From NCBI GenBank assembly GCA_964030475.1, contig CAXIPT010000007.1, forward strand, positions 4,607,607-4,671,606: a stretch of DNA of 64,000 bases. The letters are read 5' to 3'. The DNA comes from Tethya wilhelma. Taxonomy: Eukaryota > Porifera > Demospongiae > Tethyida > Tethyidae. The position numbers were made by a program, and so were the translations under genes. The notes under the pieces are model-generated. The model was given only the letters and a program-made list of their open reading frames with translations. It had not been told where the DNA came from and did no database searches. Positions 46,501-57,385 of this stretch are shown here, piece by piece (positions within the stretch are counted from its first letter, which is position 1; every line of letters starts with the position of its first letter).

Positions 46501-48724
46501 TTGCGCCTCATCTGAGCCTTGTGCTGTCTCACCAACACACGTCTGGACAATGACATCATTATGACATCACAAAATACAAACTAGTAAAAATTTCATACTC
46601 ACCCAAACTCAGCCTGTCTTTGACTTTTCTCTAGCTTTCTTCTTTGCTCCTCCTGTGGCGATATGAGTAAGAAAGATATCACCATTTTTGTTTCCTTTGA
46701 GATCAACTCTTGACAGACTTACCACAGCTTCTAGATCAACTTGCTCTTGAAGAAGTCTTGCTTGTTGCTGTTCTAGCAACGCAGCCTGAATACCACAAAC
46801 ATTAGACACGCGTGCATCGACAAACACATTATAAGTGAAGCATACACCAACGAATGTAGATACATATAATATGTATTATTTCAGTACCTCTTCTTCGCTC
46901 TGTTTTATTTCAGCCATCTGTAACCTCAATGCTGCAGAGTGGTGATGCCGCTCCCTGTAGTGTATGGACATGTGACAGAGCACGTGAGGAAGCAACCAAA
47001 GAGATAGCCACACTGGAACTCAGAGGAGGTTTTAAGGCACTGAATAGGGATCACGTAAATAGCACTGATTTCTCAAAAAATGGCTCAGTCAACGATCTTT
47101 TTCTGGAAATCCAGCTTTGTCCGAGCAGGCATTGGGATAACCTCATACACAGGCTCTCTTTTATTTGGGTACAAGGCTAGGTTTGGGATTGCTTCTAAAG
47201 ATAAGACTGTTGAATGTTCACACAGTACATGGAGAAAAAATTGGACTCAATATCCCTGTACTTTCAACCTAGTCTTGTCCCCAGCCCCCTCCCTCCTTAT
47301 TTTTCGAGGAGGGAGGGAGGGAGGGGGGCTGGGGACGAGGCTACTTGTAACCTACTCTGACTACAACTTACTCTCTCTTTTTCCGCTCCTCTTCTTGGTC
47401 AAGTCTGAGAGCAGCTAGTCTCTCCTCTTCCAACTGGAGTTCATACCTCTCTTTCTCCTCTCTGGCTGATTCAAGTTGCTAGTGTGCAATGTGTGGGGTA
47501 TACCACAAAGATACGAACTGTATTTTACATCTTCTGGGTAGCTATAAACAAGGTTGAATTAAACTAGAAAACTGTGTAAGGGAGGCTCACTCTAAGCTGA
47601 GTCAGAGATATTTTTCTACTTGATCAGCATGCATTCATCCTCAGCTATCTTTCTATACATAAACCTTAGTTTTGTGTGTGTGACTTCTCTGCTTGTAATG
47701 GGACAGTTGATCCATTCCAACTATATACGTACAGTACTGTAGCAGAACTCTTCCTCACCTTGTGTTTCCAGTCCACCTGACTCTCCCACTCCTCTTCAGT
47801 TCTCCTCTGCATCTGTCTCGACTTAGCCTCTCTCAGTTGAGGACAGTTGGCCTTCCAGTGTTCTTCCAGCTTCTCCTCAGCTACCTACAAGGGTAAACCA
47901 CCACCATTGGTGTGTATCACCATTGATAATATCCCCTGCTATATTATCAAGTGTATCACCATTACAGTACTGTTACTACAGACCTTTATACACTGTATAG
48001 AGCAGTTGTATACTGTACTTCATTTTCCATATAATAATATTATGGCAACAAATGTACAGGAATGATACTGAGAAATGGGCAGCTGTCGTTTGCTTCCATA
48101 TCTCTTTACAATACTTCTGTTTTGTTTTTTTTTGTTTTTTTTGTTTTTTTATGACTTCAATTATAACTGCTCTATATCTATAGCTAACCTTTTTGCGTTC
48201 ACTTTCACGAGCTGTCTTCAGTTTATCAGCTCTGTAGGTGTACAAGCAATAAACATGTAAATAACCCATGCAGAAGTATACGGACTAGTAAGTGACTGTG
48301 AGTAACTGAAACAGACCTGTTTCTCATGTAGGACAGGTTATTGGTGGACAGCTCTTTCAGCTCAGTCTGTAGAGGCAAGAGTCATAAAAAATTGGAAGTA
48401 GTAGTACTAGGTACTTACTTCAAGAAGTGCCTTTTCATTGTCTAGTAGTGTCTTCAACTTTTCTCTCCTCTCTCTGAGACTTCTCTGCTTGTCTTCTATC
48501 CTTCTCTTCGAATGATAGGCATCCATACTATCTTGGAACGATTTTGTCGAGGTCCACGCTTCTTGCTTGCTAGATCGGAGGTCGGAGTTGTGGAAGTAGC
48601 GAGAGTGCTCGGACCACCTCTGCTTGGTGTCGTCTTCGTGTGTCCTTCTTTGAACGATCATTCTCTCTGCACTGGCTTTGCTTCTTCTCGTCATGTAGTA
48701 AGGTTGGAGGGTAGGTAGAGCCAT
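42847..48724 (-). CDS. TCHP: trichoplein (TCHP), complete
   Basis: Coiled-coil protein of centrioles and keratin filaments that in vertebrates activates Aurora A and restrains cilium assembly. Seventeen minus-strand exons fit in frame: 48724-48419, 48366-48317, 48231-48189, 47884-47759, 47478-47372, 46954-46888, 46785-46723, 46652-46603, 46542-46476, 46268-46230, 45080-45009, 44832-44771, 44369-44288, 43746-43555, 43434-43367, 43278-43200 and 42879-42847. They give 501 residues, against about 498 in human. Landmarks in order: MALPTLQPY start, HSRYFHNSDLRSSKQEAW, LEEHWKANCPQLRE, MWQRREAEWEREKRARERLM, and a final YGRRKFAW motif matching the conserved YGxxKxAW end. The start is set by that N-terminal match. 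Introns hold a MITE, a gene-capturing inverted-repeat element and a foldback. The exon 14 donor lies at the edge of a CA microsatellite. Confidence 0.93.
43469..43554. repeat. (CT)n(CA)n compound microsatellite at a splice donor
   Basis: CT then CA repeats in TCHP intron 14. On the minus strand the CA part reads GT and supplies the donor of exon 14. Confidence 0.9.
43940..44146. mobile_element. MITE of the taccgtatagcggg family, copy 1
   Basis: About 207 bases with complementary ends (ataccgtatagcgggaaa / ttcacgctatacagta) and inner gaaaattttccccc stretches on both arms, in a TCHP intron. Confidence 0.75.
45130..45183. repeat. (CAAA)n microsatellite
   Basis: Tetranucleotide repeat in a TCHP intron, just left of the inverted-repeat element. 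Confidence 0.9.
45205..46207. mobile_element. long inverted-repeat element carrying host-derived sequence
   Basis: Outer arms are complementary: aattacactatttgatctct at 45206 against its reverse complement ending at 46203. Each arm is built of roughly 40-50 base units of the type ccacccatatatataggtgg and gtacgctattttcctcc, about four units on the left and fewer on the right. The core holds a 48-base near-identical copy of the TCHP exon 3 boundary (45453-45501 against 48219-48265) and a plus-strand two-exon reading frame (45608-46027). No transposase. It resembles a Pack-type or foldback element that picked up gene pieces. Confidence 0.75.
45608..46027 (+). CDS. two-exon reading frame inside the inverted-repeat element
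   Basis: Exons 45608-45757 and 45817-46027 join across a 59-base GT-AG intron with phase kept (CG plus G gives Arg). The product includes ALPVIKHLMEKKERW, SSNYHFPGVFSSAFPQRMGY and DISTLPNYEPTDIHFLFTLP before the stop. Composition is that of a real protein, but I do not recognise it. There is no clear start codon upstream. Possibly a captured 3' gene fragment, or a small nested gene. Confidence 0.45.
47269..47343. mobile_element. short foldback element
   Basis: 75-base foldback, agtcttgtccccagccccct paired with aggggggctggggacgaggc-like bases. Same family as 760-819. In a TCHP intron next to exon 5. Confidence 0.65.
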
Positions 48725-49049
48725 GGCTAGCTCTACAGAGACTGGGGAAAAAAAATTATTAGCCATTAAAAAGCTTGTTTAGAATTATATCTAGCCTCAG
48801 TGAATGGGTTGTAGATTTAGCATTTAGAATACACATATTGATATTCTAGATGAAATATAAGCTAGGCCCAGCATTGAACTTACCTGTTTTGTGTTTTCGT
48901 ATCCAAGGATTTTGGTGGTGCGCTTTAAATAGAATGGGTTCAAAGGTCACATTTACCCACCGCATGGTGCGCTTCAAAAGGAAATTTTTAAAACATCAAA
49001 TTTTTTTTTTTAGTTTCGTTGCTTTCTGTCGAAACTTCTTCGCAATAAG
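48725..49049. promoter_or_regulatory. bidirectional promoter region of TCHP and SMARCB1
   Basis: 325 bases between divergent start codons; no coding sequence. It must hold both transcription starts unless upstream non-coding exons exist. Confidence 0.65.
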
Positions 49050-51748
49050 ATGGCTCATAAGTTGTGCACAACTCTGAAAACTTATGGACCAAGGCCACGG
49101 ACGTTCAAACTGGGGGAGAGCGGTCAAGAGTACATGCTCGGCTCAGAAGTGGGCAACTACCTCCGACTCTTTCGAGGTGACCTTTACAAAAAGTATCCAG
49201 GAATGTGGAAAAGAAAGATGACGGGAGAGGAGAGACGCCACGCTAGTGAACAGATAGGCTACGGTTACAGCAATATTTCCACCAATGTCCAGATTGTCAA
49301 AGTCACAGAAGTTGAGGAGATTTTGTCCGGCAACGACGACAAGTATCGATCGTCATTGGGGTTGGATACCGTGTCCCATTCCAGTGTCGACCGGACCCCT
49401 TCACTTCAGCATAGCAGTAGTAGAAACTCAAAGAAGAACACGTGGATATCGCAGATCCCTAGCAGCTCGTATCATTTGGATGCAGTGCCTTGTGCTTCTG
49501 CAGTGTCGAGATGCAAGACTAATGCCAAGAAAGTTAAGAGCTTTCGAACTTGGTAAGTTCACCATCCATCTTTTTGTATGTATTGGTGATATAGTTTCGC
49601 TTATACAAGCTAAGAGCAAAATTTCATGCTGAAAGTCTTGTGCATAATGTGACTAGAGTCTGTTAAACTCCCAGTCTCGGTGGAGTAATCCCAGCCACTG
49701 TATAGCTAACACTTTCTCTCTGTCTTGTTAAAGATGTGTTCTTTGTTGTCTTGTTTTAGCTACGATGACAAGAATCCTGCCTTGCTGTATGAGGCGTCCA
49801 CATTGCCTGAAGTGCTGGTTCCCATTAGACTGGACATTGACATCGAAGGGCAGAAACTGAGGGACACTTTCACATGGAACAAAAACGGTAAGATTCTAAG
49901 CATAATCACGTATCTATTTTCTTAGCTTTATAAACCAGGTCTCCCCACATGGTGCCCGTACTTAGCAAGCATATAGGGGAAAGGCCTGGTTTGTGAGGCT
50001 GCTAACTTCTGTTGTATCAAATGCACTCCAGTAGCTACACATTTTCCATGAAGTAGCTGTAGCCTCATGTCCCAGAAAATATCTGAAAAGGAAGAGCCTC
50101 AGAATAAGAGGCTAGCTGTATTTAGTTTTCTGTTCTTTCGTTAATAGAAACTCTGATCACTCCGGAGCAGTTTGCAGAGATTCTTTGCGATGATTTGGAT
50201 CTTCCCAGTTCATCGTTTGCCTCTGCCATTGCCTCCTCCATTCGACAGCAGTGTGAGCAGTACTCGTCTGAAATGATCCCTGAAGATGAGGAGGACAGAA
50301 GAGTCATCATCAAGGTCAGAATCTCGTGCTCAAATCGGATTGTGTTAAGATCGTGTTAAGATCATGTCAATATGTGAAGTTGTAGTTCCGTCTCTGTGTT
50401 AAGAATCATATCAAAAATGTAGATCCACCTCAGTGTTGTGATATTCAAATCAAACTGTGTTAAGATGTGTTAGAAATGATAGTGCCATCCCAGTTTCATG
50501 GTTGGTCCGATCATCCTGTGTTAAAATCTCTCAAATCAATCACTACAGCTGAACATTCATGTCGGCAACATCTCATTAGTGGATCAATTTGAATGGGATC
50601 TCTCCAATCCCCTCAACAGTCCTGAGACGTTTGCCCGCCAACTGTGTGCCGATCTCGGACTAGGAGGAGAGTTTGTCACCACCATTGCCTACTCCATTAG
50701 AGGACAACTCAGTTGGCACACCAAGACTTACGCTTTCAGGTACATGGAGTCATTTCTTGCTCTAAACATTATACCGTATAGCGGGAAAGTTTCGCGGTGT
50801 CAAACTTGCACAGATGTCTCTAGTGAAACAGTTTTGCGTTTTAACTTTTGCGGATGAGTTGTGCGAGCCCATACGTATAATACACTCCACAGAAAATTTC
50901 ACGGATAAAAAACTTTCATGGATGGATTGTGATCCGCAAAAACTGCGAAAGTTAAACCCCACGAAACTTTCCTACTATGCGGTAGGCACCTACCCATTTG
51001 AAATAAAATTGCACTTACACTTACATTAGGCACTCCTTAGCTGTTGTTAACTAAACTCCTAGGTATTAGTGGCTTCATTCCCAGGCTCTCTTTTTATGCT
51101 TCATTTCTTAAGAGGGAGCACGTGGCTTATGGGGAGCTTGGATTATTGTTAGCTAAGAAAGACCTTGCAATGTCATGCAAGAGTACATAATTATTTCTCT
51201 TTATTTTGTACTCTAACTACCTTTTGTACAGTGGGAAATTTTCGGTTGTCCGAATTTTTGCAGTATTGGTCATTTCAGCAATGAGTCAATTTTTCACGAT
51301 TTAAGTTTTTGCAGAATATTGATCGCGACAAACCAGAAGCATTGTTATAGGCGCATGTGTTTGAAATTTTGCAGTTCTTTTTTTCGCGATCAGATCGTGA
51401 TCATGAAAATTGCAAAAAATTTGAACCCTGTGAAAATTTCCTGTATGATGGCTTAGGTTCTTGGATTCTCATCGCTGTATGATGGCTTAGGTTCTTGGTT
51501 TATCATCACTGTATGATGGCTTAGGTTCTTGGTTTATCATCACTGTATGATGGCTTAGGTTCTTGGTTTCTCATCACTGTATGATGGTTTAGGTTCTTGG
51601 TTTCTCATCACTGTATGATGGCTTAGGTTCTTGGGTTCTCATCACTGTATGATGGCTTAGGTTCTTGGTTTATCATCACTGTATGATGGCCTAGGTTCTT
51701 GGTTCTATATATGTACGGTACATATTCATAAGGTGTCTTTCTTACTTT

Positions 51749-51788
<40 letters not shown>

Positions 51789-52052
51789 CACATCTAGTGA
51801 GGCCCCACTGCCTTCAATTAAGTTTCCCGTGAGACAGTTGGCTGATGCTGAGACATGGGGGCCGACCATCCAGGTCCTCACTGACGCTGAGATGGAGAAG
51901 AAGATGAGAGATCAAGATAGAAACACACGGTATGTCAATACGTTCTCAGTTTCAGTATTACAAGTGAATGTGTTTCATCACTATCATACATTGTGATTGT
52001 CTTGTTCTGTAGGAGAATGAGGCGGCTTGCTCAGGCAGCTCCTGGATGGTAG
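49050..52052 (+). CDS. SMARCB1: SMARCB1 / SNF5 / INI1, SWI/SNF core subunit
   Basis: Nuclear subunit of BAF-type chromatin remodellers. Exons 49050-49552, 49760-49887, 50148-50314, 50549-50739, 51798-51929 and 52013-52052; 386 residues against 385 in human. N-terminal winged-helix region ([20 protein letters not shown]), linker with [10 protein letters not shown], repeat 1 ([18 protein letters not shown]), repeat 2 ([36 protein letters not shown]) and the C-terminal basic helix ([18 protein letters not shown]) that contacts the nucleosome acidic patch. The N-terminal linker (about residues 90-145) is the least conserved part. Intron 4 holds two MITEs and a minisatellite. Shares an upstream region with TCHP. 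Confidence 0.97.
50771..50996. mobile_element. MITE of the taccgtatagcggg family, copy 2
   Basis: Ends ataccgtatagcgggaaagt and aaactttcctactatgcggt, about 226 bases, in SMARCB1 intron 4. Inner arms carry gtttcgcgg / ccacgaaac. Confidence 0.75.
51226..51450. mobile_element. diverged MITE of the same family, copy 3
   Basis: Ends gtacagtgggaaattttc and gaaaatttcctgtatg, about 225 bases. The same general layout, more decayed. Confidence 0.6.
51442..51705. repeat. 34-base minisatellite in SMARCB1 intron 4
   Basis: About eight head-to-tail units of the type gtatgatggcttaggttctt followed by ggtttctcatcact, with few substitutions. Followed by a CT microsatellite (51750-51783) that forms the polypyrimidine tract before exon 5. 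Confidence 0.93.
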
Positions 52053-52099
52053 ACTCCAAAACAGAATCATTAAATTGTGTACCACAGCAGCGATTTTTT

Positions 52100-52350
52100 T
52101 TTCTTTTGTTTTGCTATTATTTTGCTTTTTTTTCCCTCCTTTTTTCCCTTTGTCCACTGATATACATATCAATATCAAGTTTGGTTCTTTAAAACGATTC
52201 TCTCTAGTCGTGTTGTCAGTATCAGACCCTAGCGTCGTCCTGCACATCATCCATGCAAAAGCACTCGACTCGAACTCGCCCACTCATGTACTTTATAGGA
52301 GGGGCTGGTTTAGCTTTTGTGCGCATGCGTACTAATTAAAAAGGTTATTG
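52100..52350 (+). promoter_or_regulatory. displaced copy of the GNAT promoter segment
   Basis: Nearly the same as 57386-57615 upstream of GNAT copy 2 (ccctttgtccactgatatac, acgattctctctagtcgtgt, tgtgcgcatgcgtact). It includes an NRF-1-like gcgcatgcgt at 52321. Separated from GNAT copy 1 by inserted elements. Confidence 0.7.
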
Positions 52351-52384
52351 CCCATGCAGGCCGGCCATAGATAATATAGGTTAC

Positions 52385-52865
52385 GTAGTCTATGCTTCGC
52401 TCCTTAGAAGTCTGTTTTAACAACATTCTACGTAAGATCTGGAGACTACCTAATAGATGTCACACTGCCATCCTCCATCTCGTCAGTGGTCTACCTAGCA
52501 TTCGTAATCTGGTACTTCGTCGCTCTCATAACCTGGCTCGTACTGCTCTTCGTCTTTCTTCTTCTTTGCTTTCTGATGTCTTCTCTCACAGCCTCTCTTT
52601 CATTTTCACCCCTTTTGGTTTTAACAACCTTTCAGGTGACCTTTTTCTGAAGCCTTGCTTGCCTGGTCAGGAACTCTGTGCAGCCTTTATTCGAGTCGTA
52701 AGACTTAATCCTACACAGAATGTACATTTGGAGAACGAAATAATTTATATGTGTACTGTTTAATTTGACTCTAACTATATAACTTACTAATAATACTTTG
52801 TCTGTTTATGTTTGTCCTGTTGCGCCTGTCGTGGCGTGTCATTTGAAATAATAATAATAATAATA
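52385..52865 (+). mobile_element. 3' end of a non-LTR retrotransposon (LINE)
   Basis: Frame 52392-52763 reads FNNILRKIWRLP, HLVSGLPSIRNLVLRRSHNL and similar, the C-terminal segment that follows reverse transcriptase in CR1/Jockey-type LINE ORF2 proteins. It ends in a short 3' tail with (aat)n at 52848-52865. 5' truncated, no RT domain left. Confidence 0.7.
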
Positions 52866-54582
52866 TACCGTTGTCCTAGTGTGAGATGTCCCCCCTCATA
52901 TTGTCCCCCCGGACATTATTCACTAGAGAATTTTGTCCCCCCGGACATTATTCACTAGTGAATTTTGTCCCCCCCGGACATTATTCACTAGTGAATATTG
53001 TCCCCCCTCAGTGAATAATGTCCCCCCCTTCCAAATGATGCCAAATAATGGCAATGGTGAGAAAACAGTATTTTCACTAGTGAATTTTGTCCCCCCTCCC
53101 AAACTCTTCCACCCAAACCGCATGCAGCTTAGCCGCATTCTATAGGCTCAGCTTAGTCAGCTTCGCAGCTAGGAAGGCCTGAAACTCGGACCAGGTCCAA
53201 ATTACCTGCAGCATGACATTGTAATAGTGTGTAGGCTATAAGCTTCAGTACTACCTGCCCTCCCTCCAAACGTTAACTTCAAAGTTTAAAATGCTAGTCC
53301 GGCGGGCTAGCTCACAAAATTAATAGTTGCTGCACAATAAGCGGGAGGGGCTAAGATTGCCACACGTTCTTAGTAGGGTGCATGGTGCACAGCGCTGCAC
53401 TGCGCGGCTGCTGGCTAAAAACGCTGGCAAGAGTGTTGAGACTGTTTTAATATCTATGCCAGAGCTCTTTAGTATAAGGTAAAACGGGGTAATTTGGGAC
53501 ACTCTTTCGGTCTTCCAATTTATGTCTAGTTTTATTTTGGCAGTAGCAGACTTATCTGGAAACTAATACTGCAGAACTAAACTATAATGTATCTAGTTTT
53601 AGAAATGCAAACCTGAAGTTGTGCTGGGCCTAGTACTTTGTGTGCAGTGAGCAGTTTAACTAACCGCTCTCTAATTTAGCGAAATAATAAGCGTGCGGGG
53701 TAATTTGGGACGCATGCCATTTGTCAGGATTGGAGTGATTCAAAGCAGTGAAAACGAAGAATCAGGCACTTCAGACTCCCTTCAATTTACCTGGACTGAA
53801 AGTCGAGCTTGAAAAAAATTCATCTTCATCATGTGGCCAAGTTTATTGGAAGTATACAGAAATTAATAGAAAAATATTATTAAAAGTGCTGTGTATGTGA
53901 TTCTTTTTTTATAATTTGGTCATTTAGTACCAGAATATGTGTAAGAAGATGAAATTAAGCTATAGATGTATGTATGAAGAGATTGTAGAGCTGTATCACA
54001 TGGTGGAGAGGAATAATAGTTGATTCTCCCTAACAGCCCCGCCCACTTTCTATGGATGTGCTCGCTTTTGAAGCTGCTAACTCTTTGTGTGCAGTAGCTA
54101 TGAACATAAATTTGTGATATCAGATAGAGAAGATAATGTATTATATGTAGAAACTCTTTTGGTTGAATGCTTAGTAGTTTTCTGTCCTAAAAATTAAACA
54201 TTGTAATGTTTTTTATCAGCAAACGGTCAATTTCGCGCAAGAGGTATCCAGGAAAAACAACTGTTTAACTACGAAGCAGAGTTGCAACCAGTGTGAGTCT
54301 TTGGTACATTGTAGCTAGGGTGTGTCCCTATAAATGTGACACCAAACCATCCTGGTAGCTTTCCTTGTTTTCAGCCAGAAGGAGGTACAACCCGGAAGTG
54401 TCCCAAATTACCCCGCGTCCCGAATTACCCCGTTTTACCTTACTTTTGGAGGGGGGGACATTATTCACTAAGGGGGACAATATTCACTAGTGAATAATGT
54501 CCGGGGGGACATTATTCACTAGTGAATTATGTCCGGGGGGACAAAATTCACGGGGGGACATTATTCACTGCGACACCGTATA
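52864..54582. mobile_element. TIR element with palindromic tandem subrepeats
   Basis: Imperfect terminal repeats (ataccgttgtcctagtgtga against the complement of ttcactgcgacaccgtat). Next to them each end carries tandem units of about 30 bases made of a g/c run plus ggacattattcactagtgaa. The core attcactagtgaat is itself a palindrome. About 1.7 kb, no transposase seen. A second TIR element (53475-54442) is nested inside. Confidence 0.75.
53475..54442. mobile_element. nested TIR element, taaggtaaaacgggg family
   Basis: Ends taaggtaaaacggggtaatt and its complement aattaccccgttttacctta. The inner ggtaatttgggac motif recurs at 53699 and, inverted, at 54400. About 968 bases, no coding frame. Confidence 0.75.
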
Positions 54583-54765
54583 TAGCCGGAAATTAAATAT
54601 TGACGGTCAAAAAGTTTGCTCCTCTGCTGACTCAGCATGGTAGGTGCACGTGACCAAATTCACTATAGTGGTCACGTGATTCTCCATATTAAATTGGTGA
54701 TAAAGTCGGTCCTGCCGTGTCAGTCCTAGCTACTGATAGCTTCTTCAATACTCTATCGTGTTATT

Positions 54766-55698
54766 ATGAGCAAGAGTGGAACATCTGCAGAGGAGTTTGT
54801 TGTACGACAAGCCGCCTCACAGGAAGATTTTGACTTTGTGACAGGGTTGGTTGTAGAAGATGGATGGATAGAAACAGGAAAGCACACAGTATCTCACGTT
54901 GGTCCTGTAGTTAAGCCTGGATTTTTTATTGGATATCTAAATGGAGAAAAGATTGGTTGTGTGAGTGCCACTATGTATGGTGAGGGGAGTGATAGTTTAT
55001 GTCATGTAGGCTTCTACGTGGTTGACAAACAACATCGTGGAAAGGGATATGGGACAAAGATCTGGAATGTGATGTGGGAATCCATACCTAAGGAGTGCAA
55101 CATCACTTTGGATGGTCTGGTGGATAAAGTGCCTATATATGAAAAGATGGGTCTTCATCACGAGTGGTCATGCAAAGAATACGTAGTTCCATGTTCCAAA
55201 GTAGTAGAATCATTTCGAGAGGTCAAACCTACACAACTGGATGTCCAGATTAAGTCGCTATCCAATATTGATTTTGAAAACCTATTTTCATACGACACAT
55301 CAGTGTTTGGAGTAGCTCGACGTGAATTTTTACAGAAGTGGGTAACAATTCCTGAGAGTCTAGGATGGGCTGCCACAAACTCCAAGGGAGATGTTGTTGG
55401 ATATGCAGTTGTGCATTGTGGTGGGATAGAAAACTATCAAGTAGTTGGTCCTATCTTTGCTGATGATATTTCCATAGCTCGGATCCTTCTCTACACAGCA
55501 GCTGAAGCCAGTATCAAGAAATGTGAGAAGCTTGTTCTTTGGGTCAACATAGGTGTCAACCCTGAAGCACGTGACATGATTGAAAATGAACTGGAAGGAA
55601 GGAATAAATTTTCAGCAGTTCGCATGTACAGCAAAAGTGTTCCTCCTAATATCTGTTTACAAAAGATTATGGCAATTACTTCTTCAGATTTTGGTTAA
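54766..55698 (+). CDS. GNAT-family N-acetyltransferase, copy 1
   Basis: Intronless, 310 residues. N-terminal GNAT fold (about 10-145) with the acetyl-CoA loop RGKGYGTKIW around residue 90 and the preceding beta strand FYVVDKQH. Then a second domain (about 160-300) of the kind found after GNAT in YitH/HolE-like proteins (Acetyltransf_18 type), with VVGYAVVHCGG and VGPIFADDISIARILL. It would move an acetyl group from acetyl-CoA to an unknown amine. The start at 54766 matches copy 2 at 57778. Its promoter is apparently split by mobile elements. Confidence 0.87.
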   Translation: MSKSGTSAEEFVVRQAASQEDFDFVTGLVVEDGWIETGKHTVSHVGPVVKPGFFIGYLNGEKIGCVSATMYGEGSDSLCHVGFYVVDKQHRGKGYGTKIWNVMWESIPKECNITLDGLVDKVPIYEKMGLHHEWSCKEYVVPCSKVVESFREVKPTQLDVQIKSLSNIDFENLFSYDTSVFGVARREFLQKWVTIPESLGWAATNSKGDVVGYAVVHCGGIENYQVVGPIFADDISIARILLYTAAEASIKKCEKLVLWVNIGVNPEARDMIENELEGRNKFSAVRMYSKSVPPNICLQKIMAITSSDFG

Positions 55699-56341
55699 CT
55701 TTTTGTGAGTCATACAATGCACTGTGAGATTACTTGATCAAATTGTACCATTAATATTATAATACAAGTTAAAAAAACCCAACAACTTACGAATGGCCAA
55801 ATTGTAAAAGTGAGCAAACAAGGAATGGATGTATTATACATGAGATAGAGTGAGGAGTTCAAAGAGAAGGGCCAGTAGAGAAGACACTATGTACAGTTAA
55901 CAGGATGTTTTGTTGCTTGGCAATAAACAGATCAGCGGTGATGGTGTATGAGTAAACCAGTAGTGGCCTAATATAATACTTAATTTTATAAGTCGAATAA
56001 CATTTTGTAGATAACCAGTTTTCGTGGTTTTCCAAGTTTTCTATATTCATATTATTTTGTAAGCTTTTTTGGCAATAAATATCATACGTACGGTAGTACA
56101 TACATATAGTAGGAATGGGCCGACTGTCCCATTGACACAATACAAAATGTTCATGCTTGTAAACTTTCAGAGAAAGAAAGCTAAGCCTTCAAATGCATTT
56201 AATAGCCTCCCCCAGACAGTTTGCTTACTGTATTAACCAAGAAAACTGGCAGAAAGTTTCTGGAGCACTCTGGAGAGAGCGCTGGCGAGAAGCCACAAGA
56301 GTGCAATTTTGTTCTCCCCTCACCTTCCTTCCTAACTGACT
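55699..56341. other. spacer after GNAT copy 1
   Basis: AT-rich 3' flank. I see no gene or clear repeat. Confidence 0.5.
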
Positions 56342-56919
56342 TAAGGTAAAGTCGCCAATTTTCGGACAGCGCCTAATTTCGGACACACCACACTATCTTC
56401 CACTCAAAGGTCCGAATCCAAGTCAAACTTGGTAGACTTATTGACCATTCACTGCCTCACCAGGGGATGCAAGATTGTACTTCTAGCTACTGATTTGCCG
56501 CCGAGACGAGCCGAACAATTCTAGGCAGTCAAATTACCCCGTTCGCACCATATAGATTACAAAAACTACTCTATAGTGACTCACAACAGTTGTACTCTAA
56601 GATTTATCACTGTATGTTGTCTGAATAACATGAATAAACAGAATTCAGTACTTTTTGCAAGTTCTCAGGGATTGACCTGCCAGAAAAATCCATTTGTCCG
56701 AAATTAGGGGGTGTGACCCATTTTTGCGTATTGTTACACGTTGTAAAACTTTCGTTCAGTTTACTAGACAAAGAAACGCTAGACATTGAAACTTGTGTGG
56801 CATGAAGTGGAAGAGTTGTGCTAAGTATCTGTCATATTTGCAGTAAAATTATTGAAGCTCTGCTGTAACAGTGATCGTTATTGTCAAAAACTGTCCGAAA
56901 TATAGCGACTTTACCTTAC
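56342..56919. mobile_element. TIR element, taaggtaaagtcgc type
   Basis: Ends taaggtaaagtcgccaattt and the complement of tatagcgactttacctta, inner ttcggacag / ctgtccgaa. About 578 bases. The first nine bases equal those of the element at 53475. No coding frame. Confidence 0.75.
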
Positions 56920-57180
56920 TTGAACGCAATTTCCAGACAAACAAAAGGCATTGAGCCAACTTTGACCATATAGTGGGACTTCATTTGATGCACAGTACGT
57001 CCTTTTCGACTCGTTTGCTGGCGAAAAGGCAGCAAACAAAATCTAGGCAGCTTTGAAACTCTCGATATAAAATACTGTACTTTTTATTTAGCCTTTTGAT
57101 GTAGGTAAAGGTCGTCAATTTAGTTAGCCTTTTATGTAGGCAAAGGTCGTCAATAGAACACGTGGTTGCATGCATATAAT

Positions 57181-57190
57181 GCGCATGCGC
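57181..57190. promoter_or_regulatory. NRF-1-like palindrome
   Basis: gcgcatgcgc, about 590 bases before GNAT copy 2. Confidence 0.35.
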
Positions 57191-57384
57191 ATCAAATGCA
57201 CATTTCTAGATCTGTTGTAGAGACTGACTATAGTCTCTGCTGTATGATTTTTCCATGCAATTGAGCACCTTAGTGTTTAAAAAAGTGAATGAACAAGTAT
57301 AATAAAAATTTTATAAAAATGAGAAGTGTAGGAATGGGCAGTGCGGTAAAAAGCAATGAAACAAGGCAAGTCTCTGAATTTCGG

Positions 57385-57385
57385 N
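57385..57385. other. single-N assembly join
   Basis: Undetermined base immediately before the segment shared with 52100-52350. Confidence 0.9.

Noticed and set aside
51442..51705. CRISPR-like array
   Set aside because: Units are contiguous with no variable spacers; it is an intronic minisatellite in an animal gene. The same applies to 62143-62400.
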